This document shows, piece by piece, positions 6,406 through 10,339 of a DNA stretch of 10,339 nucleotides (positions within the stretch are counted from its first letter, which is position 1; each line of letters starts with the position of its first letter). Origin of the DNA: Gammaproteobacteria bacterium. Lineage in GTDB: Bacteria; Pseudomonadota; Gammaproteobacteria; Pseudomonadales; Halomonadaceae. Made by a program: the position numbers and the translations under genes. Location: the NCBI GenBank assembly GCA_023485185.1, contig JAMCZP010000011.1:1-10339 (forward strand). Direction: 5' to 3'. Below the pieces are notes generated by a model, which was not told the DNA's origin, made no database searches, and saw only the letters and a program-made list of their open reading frames with translations.

Positions 6406-7929
6406 ATGTCTAATGAATCAACACCTTTGCCTTTCACCACACTTGGGATTGTCGGCACGGGTGCCATGGGCCGTGGCATCGCTCAACTGGCCGCCCAAGC
6501 AGGCCTCAAGGTCATGCTGTTCGATGTTAAAGAGGGTGCTGTAAAAGAAGCCAAAACGTTTATCAATAGCCTATGGGAGAGAAGTGCTGAAAAGCAACGC
6601 ATCACTCAACAGCAGGCGCAGCAGTATAGTGAGCAGTTGATAGAGGCAAGTGAACTCGCGACTTTGGCCCCCTGCGATATCATCGTGGAAGCTATTGTCG
6701 AAAAGCTTGAGGCCAAGCAGGGCCTGTTCAGCGATTTAGAAGCAATTGTTAACCAGCAGGCGGTGTTAGCGACCAATACTTCTTCGCTATCTGTCACCGC
6801 TATTGCCGCCACCTGCCAGCATCCCGGGCGGGTTATCGGCTTTCATTTCTTTAATCCCGTTCCGCTGATGAAGATTGCTGAGGTCATCCCTGGGCTACGC
6901 ACCGCCAATGAAGTTACCCAGCGGGTGAATGCTCTGGGCAAAGCGATGGGCCACTTTACCGCCCAGGCCACCGACACTCCTGGTTTTCTGGTTAACCATG
7001 CCGGGCGCGCCTTTGGCACTGAAGCGCTGCGAATTTTAGGCGAAAGCGTTGCTGACCCGGCGACCATTGATCGCATTATGGTCGATCAAGGCGGGTTCCG
7101 AATGGGGCCGTTTACCCTGCTTGATCTTACCGGGTTGGATGTTTCCCATGCCGTGATGGAGTCGGTTTATCACCAGTATTACGAGGAGGCGCGCTTTCGC
7201 CCTTCACCACTGACCCGGCAACGTCTTGCTGCAGGCTTATTAGGGCGTAAAACCGGCGAAGGTTTTTACCGCTATATAGAAGGCAAGCAACAGATGCCGG
7301 ATGAGCCTGCCATCGCTGGAGTGTCTCCTTGCCCGGTGTGGATCAGCCAAGACGATGCCGAATCCGCCGCAGCGCTCGCTGAAATAGTCAACAAAGCGGG
7401 TTGGTCCTTAGAGACCGCCCCACAGCCTACTGAACAAGCACTCTGCCTGCTTACTCCTTTTGGAGAAGATACTACTAGCTGCGCACTACGCCAGGGGCTA
7501 GACGCCAAGCAGTGCGTGGCGGTGGATATGCTGGCTGGGCTTGAGAAGCGCCGCAGTCTGATGACCACGCCGATAACTCAGCACGCCTTTATTCAAGCCG
7601 CACAAAGCCTGCTGAATCATGACGGCACCCCGGTGAGCACGCTTCAAGACAGTAACGGCTTCGTTCTGCAGCGCATCATTGCCTGCATCGTTAACGTCGG
7701 TGCCGACATTGCCCAGCAAGGTGTCGCCGCTCCTGCCACTATTGACCGGGCGGTTGAGCTTGGCCTGGGCTACCCTTTCGGCCCACTGCGCATGGGCGAC
7801 CATTACGGCGCCACCCGCATTATGACGATACTGACCAACCTGCTAGAGGCCACCGGTGACCCACGTTACCGCCCTAGCCCATGGCTACGCCGCCGAGCCG
7901 CCTTGCAAATATCGCTAACGACTGCTTAA
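6406..7929 (+). CDS. 3-hydroxyacyl-CoA dehydrogenase, two-domain PaaH-like form
   Basis: The enzyme would oxidise a (3S)-3-hydroxyacyl-CoA to the 3-oxoacyl-CoA with NAD+. The N-terminal Rossmann domain shows GIVGTGAMGRGIAQ at 14-27, with D40 at the end of strand two (LFD) as expected for NAD+ preference. By alignment from memory with human HADH, the catalytic residues are all present: S126 in NTSSLS, H147 in HFFNP, E159 and N197 in GFLVN. A first C-terminal helical domain spans about 190-290, and a second copy about 415-505 (NGFVLQRIIACIVN, LGLGYPFGPLRMGD). A poorly conserved linker separates them. At 507 residues it has the length of PaaH/PaaC-type enzymes, not the roughly 280-residue HbdA or the FadB fusion; no hydratase domain is attached. 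The start has AGAGGA 8 nt upstream. The thiolase follows after 30 nt. Confidence 0.94.
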   Translation: MSNESTPLPFTTLGIVGTGAMGRGIAQLAAQAGLKVMLFDVKEGAVKEAKTFINSLWERSAEKQRITQQQAQQYSEQLIEASELATLAPCDIIVEAIVEKLEAKQGLFSDLEAIVNQQAVLATNTSSLSVTAIAATCQHPGRVIGFHFFNPVPLMKIAEVIPGLRTANEVTQRVNALGKAMGHFTAQATDTPGFLVNHAGRAFGTEALRILGESVADPATIDRIMVDQGGFRMGPFTLLDLTGLDVSHAVMESVYHQYYEEARFRPSPLTRQRLAAGLLGRKTGEGFYRYIEGKQQMPDEPAIAGVSPCPVWISQDDAESAAALAEIVNKAGWSLETAPQPTEQALCLLTPFGEDTTSCALRQGLDAKQCVAVDMLAGLEKRRSLMTTPITQHAFIQAAQSLLNHDGTPVSTLQDSNGFVLQRIIACIVNVGADIAQQGVAAPATIDRAVELGLGYPFGPLRMGDHYGATRIMTILTNLLEATGDPRYRPSPWLRRRAALQISLTTA

Positions 7930-7959
7930 CAGCAACTTAACAACAACAGGAAAACCACC

Positions 7960-9168
7960 ATGCAAGACGCTTATATTTACGACGGTTTACGCACCCCTTT
8001 TGGTCGCCACGGCGGCAGTTTAGCGGCTATTCGTCCCGATGAACTGCTGGGCTTAACGCTTAAAGCACTCGTCGCCCGCAACCCATTTGCGCCAGAAAGT
8101 TATGAAGAGGTGTTAGCAGGCTGCACTAACCAGGCGGGCGAAGATTCACGCAACGTGGCACGCCATAGTGCGCTGCTCGCTGGTCTACCCATTGAAGTAG
8201 CCGGGCAAACCGTCAACCGACTGTGCGGCAGCGGCTTAGCAGCAATGATGGATGCTGCCCGGGCAGCTCGACTGGGTGAAGGCGAGCTGTTTCTAGCGGG
8301 CGGTGTTGAGTCGATGTCCCGTGCGCCCTACGTGCTTGGCAAAGCGGACTCCCCTTTTGCTCGCAATCAGCCAATGTTTGACACCGTGATCGGCTCACGC
8401 TTTCCCAACCCGAGGATTGCCAAAGAGTACGGCAGCCACAGCATGCCTGAAACCGCTGACAATATAGCTCACGACCTTAACATTGGCCGTGATGCCAGCG
8501 ATGCTTTTGCCGCCCGCTCCCAAGCCCGCTATGCCCAAGCGCTGGCCGCCGGTTTTTACGACGGTGAAATGTTTGGCGTTGAAGTTCCCCAAGGTCGCAA
8601 ACAGCCGCCACTATTGGTAGGTAAAGATGAACACCCACGCCCGCAAAGCACACAAGACAAGCTGGCCCAACTGGGCGCGCTGTTTGAAGGCGGTGTCGTT
8701 ACCGCTGGGAATGCCTCAGGTTTAAATGACGGTGCCGCGGCACTGATTGTTGGCACTAAGGCTGCCGGCGAGCGTGTGGGCTTAACGCCCCGCGCACGCA
8801 TTGTCGCCAGCGCCGTTGCCGGCGTTGCGCCACGGGTGATGGGGTTGGGGCCGGTTCCTGCTTCGCAAAAAGCACTTGCACGTGCGGGTCTAACCCTTGA
8901 GCAAATGGACGTTATCGAAATTAACGAAGCCTTTGCTGTGCAGGTACTTGGCTGTGTGCAGCAGCTGGGGCTTTCTGTCGATGATCCACGTCTGAACGCC
9001 AATGGTGGTGCCATCGCCATCGGCCATCCGCTGGGAGCCTCAGGGGCACGCCTGGCGCTGACGGCGTTGCGCCAGCTTGAAGCCACCGGCGGCCGCTATG
9101 CGTTGGTCACCATGTGTATTGGTGTTGGTCAGGGTATCGCCACGATTATTGAGCGCCTGGACGGCTGA
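7960..9168 (+). CDS. Acyl-CoA thiolase, beta-ketoadipyl-CoA (PcaF/PaaJ) type
   Basis: The enzyme would cleave a 3-oxoacyl-CoA with CoA to acetyl-CoA and a shortened acyl-CoA. The 402-residue protein has the complete thiolase triad: nucleophile C89 in NRLCGSG, H356 in GHPLGASGAR, and C386 in TMCIGVGQG, with NEAF at 322-325. Several segments resemble 3-oxoadipyl-CoA thiolases as I remember them, notably NQAGEDSRNVAR at 57-68, GGVESMSRAPYVLGKA at 114-129 and SMPETADN at 161-168. A dicarboxylic substrate such as 3-oxoadipyl-CoA is therefore plausible, although general acetyl-CoA acyltransferases share parts of this pattern. An AGGA precedes the ATG by 8 nt. It is the second gene of the plus-strand unit, and the IclR regulator gene follows after 102 nt. 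Confidence 0.93.
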   Translation: MQDAYIYDGLRTPFGRHGGSLAAIRPDELLGLTLKALVARNPFAPESYEEVLAGCTNQAGEDSRNVARHSALLAGLPIEVAGQTVNRLCGSGLAAMMDAARAARLGEGELFLAGGVESMSRAPYVLGKADSPFARNQPMFDTVIGSRFPNPRIAKEYGSHSMPETADNIAHDLNIGRDASDAFAARSQARYAQALAAGFYDGEMFGVEVPQGRKQPPLLVGKDEHPRPQSTQDKLAQLGALFEGGVVTAGNASGLNDGAAALIVGTKAAGERVGLTPRARIVASAVAGVAPRVMGLGPVPASQKALARAGLTLEQMDVIEINEAFAVQVLGCVQQLGLSVDDPRLNANGGAIAIGHPLGASGARLALTALRQLEATGGRYALVTMCIGVGQGIATIIERLDG

Positions 9169-9212
9169 GTTTATTTTAAACCGCCGCCTTTTCGTTGATG
9201 GGCATCACAGCC

Positions 9213-9242
9213 GCGCCAAAGTAGATATGCGATACTTGGCGC
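9213..9242. promoter_or_regulatory. Long inverted repeat upstream of the iclR-type gene, candidate operator
   Basis: Left arm GCGCCAAAGTA (9213-9223) and right arm TACTTGGCGC (9233-9242) are reverse complements except for one extra A in the left arm, separated by 9 nt. The repeat lies 28 nt before the regulator ATG. No T-run follows on either strand, so it does not look like an intrinsic terminator. An operator for autoregulation by the downstream IclR protein is the likelier reading, though an mRNA hairpin after the thiolase gene is also possible. Confidence 0.5.
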
Positions 9243-9270
9243 CATAAGCCACCTATTGTTGGGACGATGA

Positions 9271-10092
9271 ATGCACCCCACCGACACTGATGCTGACGAC
9301 CCGCAGCTGCCAGGAAAAGATCGTAATTTTGTGACCGCGCTGGCGCGCGGTTTAGAGCTGCTGCGTGCCTTTGGCGCTGGTGAAGAGTATTTAGGCAATG
9401 CCGAACTCTCCAAGCGTACCAATATCCCCCGCCCAACGGTCTCACGGTTAACTTATACCCTTACCCAACTGGGCTATTTGCAGCACAACACCCATTTAGA
9501 GAAGTATCGCCTCGGCCCCGGCGTATTGGCGCTGGGGTATCGTTTTCTCGCCAATATGGGCATTCGTGAAATAGCCCGCCCCCATCTGCAAAAGTTCGCC
9601 GATGCCACCGACTGCAACGTCAGCCTGGGCGGGGCCGACCGCAGCGATATGGTCTATCTGGAAACCTGTCATGGCCATGGCCCGCTGATTATTCGTTTGG
9701 ATGCCGGTTCACGGCTGCCCATTGCCACCTCCGCGATTGGCCGTGCCTGGCTATGTGGTTTATCCGAGGAGCGTCGCCAACAGGTGCTTCATGAGTTGGC
9801 CGACGTTTATGGCAACGAATGGCCGCGTTATGAAGCAGGCATTCAACAGAGCTTGCAAGATTATGCTCAATACGGCTTTTGTCTTTCTGAACAAGATTGG
9901 CAACGCGATATTAGCGCAGTCGCCATGCCATTGATCTTAGAAGGCGGTGCAGAAGTAATGGCGATAAATTGTGGTGGCTCCAGCCTGCGCTTGGATCATG
10001 ACCGCTTGGTAAACAATTTAGGCCCGCGGCTCCAAGAAGTCGCTAACCAGATAAAGCTGGAATTGGCGCCTAGATATCGTGCGGGTAGATAG
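9271..10092 (+). CDS. IclR-family transcriptional regulator
   Basis: This cytoplasmic DNA-binding protein has 273 residues, slightly long for the family because of a polar acidic N-terminal tail of about 15 residues. The winged helix-turn-helix covers about residues 20-85, with LSKRTNIPRPTVSRLTYTL at 46-64 as the recognition region and LEKYRLGPGVLALG at 76-89 as the wing. The effector domain follows, with the family hallmark GSRLPIATSAIGRAWL at 146-161 and ISAVAMPL at 214-221. Overall it resembles the PcaR/PcaU/CatR-type subgroup that responds to aromatic or dicarboxylic intermediates; this resemblance is a judgement by eye. A GGGA lies 6 nt before the ATG at 9271. Another ATG at 9267 is in a different frame and leads nowhere. 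It probably controls the neighbouring beta-oxidation genes and may bind the inverted repeat just upstream. Confidence 0.94.
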   Translation: MHPTDTDADDPQLPGKDRNFVTALARGLELLRAFGAGEEYLGNAELSKRTNIPRPTVSRLTYTLTQLGYLQHNTHLEKYRLGPGVLALGYRFLANMGIREIARPHLQKFADATDCNVSLGGADRSDMVYLETCHGHGPLIIRLDAGSRLPIATSAIGRAWLCGLSEERRQQVLHELADVYGNEWPRYEAGIQQSLQDYAQYGFCLSEQDWQRDISAVAMPLILEGGAEVMAINCGGSSLRLDHDRLVNNLGPRLQEVANQIKLELAPRYRAGR

Positions 10093-10157
10093 CCTTCAAG
10101 CTAGGAAGACTTTAACTAACGCTCGTTTGAATGCATCATAGTCCTCTAAACAAAGGC

Positions 10158-10176
10158 ATTGATACTATTCATCAAT
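10158..10176. repeat. Short inverted repeat upstream of the gene at 10213
   Basis: The perfect six-base arms ATTGAT (10158-10163) and ATCAAT (10171-10176) flank a 7-nt spacer in the 120-nt gap between the iclR-type gene and the next gene. A TTGATA that could serve as a -35 box lies within it, but no good -10 follows at normal spacing. It may be an operator or chance in AT-rich DNA. The rest of the gap shows only a weak 4-bp hairpin after the iclR stop and no convincing terminator. Confidence 0.25.
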
Positions 10177-10212
10177 ACCGCTCATTAAGACTATTAGCGC
10201 CAAGGAGTGGGG

Positions 10213-10339
10213 ATGCCAAGCGAGTGGATTGCGCGTGATGATCAAACTCTAGCGCTACAAGGCGAGTGGACACTTGCCAATTATCGCGCTATTAAATCGA
10301 CGCTTTCTCATCATAAAGCCGACATTAAAGAGCCGATCA
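10213..10339 (+). CDS. Start of a gene, possibly an MlaE-type lipid ABC permease with N-terminal STAS domain (partial)
   Basis: A frame of 42 complete codons opens at ATG 10213 and runs off the right edge without a stop. The ribosome binding site AAGGAG lies about 6 nt upstream, so the start is well supported. The visible sequence is MPSEWIARDDQ, then LALQGEWTLANYRAIKSTL. The G-E/D-W-T-L-A-x-Y pattern is characteristic of the STAS-like N-terminal domain found on many gammaproteobacterial MlaE/YrbE-type permeases, which act in phospholipid transport between membranes; stand-alone STAS proteins of MlaB type can look similar. The gene is separated from iclR by 120 nt and is probably not part of the beta-oxidation cluster. 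The family assignment rests on about twenty residues. Confidence 0.6.
   Translation, partial: MPSEWIARDDQTLALQGEWTLANYRAIKSTLSHHKADIKEPI

Noticed and set aside
8556..9086. A 176-codon open frame on the minus strand
   Set aside because: It lies wholly antisense to the well-supported thiolase gene, is rich in Ser, Pro and Ala as expected of a shadow frame, and has no ribosome binding site or recognisable domain.
10093..10115. Possible terminator hairpin after the iclR-type gene (CTTC...GAAG)
   Set aside because: The stem is only four base pairs and is not followed by a proper T-run.
10126..10139. TTTGAATGCATCAT, faintly like the shared operator core
   Set aside because: It needs a one-base gap and lacks the palindromic arms, and the flanking bases do not match. 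Not counted as a third copy.

Overview
The window looks like chromosomal DNA of a moderately halophilic gammaproteobacterium, most likely Halomonas or a close relative. This is inferred from the GC content (judged by eye in the mid-50s percent), the acidic protein compositions and the gene content; no marker gene fixes the taxon. Almost everything in it belongs to one theme: activation and beta-oxidation of an acyl-CoA, with the electron acceptor needed for the first oxidation. There are no RNA genes, insertion sequences, phage genes or CRISPR arrays.

Layout. Positions 1-1489 (minus strand) carry etfB and then etfA, the two subunits of electron-transfer flavoprotein; etfA runs off the left edge. 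Positions 1490-1642 form a short AT-rich gap with a good sigma70-type promoter for etfBA. Positions 1643-6232 (minus strand) are a tight four-gene operon transcribed in the order acyl-CoA dehydrogenase, AMP-forming acyl-CoA ligase, PaaI-type hotdog thioesterase, polytopic membrane protein. Every junction overlaps (TAATG, ATGA, GTGA), so translation is probably coupled. Positions 6233-6405 are a divergent promoter region. Positions 6406-9168 (plus strand) carry a two-domain 3-hydroxyacyl-CoA dehydrogenase and a thiolase of the beta-ketoadipyl-CoA type (PcaF/PaaJ-like), followed by an IclR-family regulator at 9271-10092. A new gene begins at 10213 and runs off the right edge; its N-terminus resembles the STAS domain of MlaE-type lipid ABC permeases.

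How the genes fit together. The ligase would make an acyl-CoA, the dehydrogenase would form the 2,3-enoyl-CoA and pass electrons to EtfAB, and the hydroxyacyl-CoA dehydrogenase and thiolase would finish the cycle. The thioesterase could release trapped CoA, and the membrane protein is a candidate substrate carrier. No enoyl-CoA hydratase is present in the window, so that step must come from elsewhere. The thiolase type and the IclR regulator point toward a dicarboxylic or aromatic-derived acyl-CoA (for example an adipate-like route) rather than ordinary long-chain fatty acids, but this is inference.

The most notable non-coding observation is a 30-bp element shared by the etfBA promoter (1547-1576, minus) and the divergent promoter (6339-6368, plus). 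The two copies match at 23 of 30 positions, have the same near-palindromic core (TTTTGCWATGCRRAA), and each begins exactly 13 nt downstream of the proposed -10 box. This suggests that one unidentified regulator controls both transcription units.
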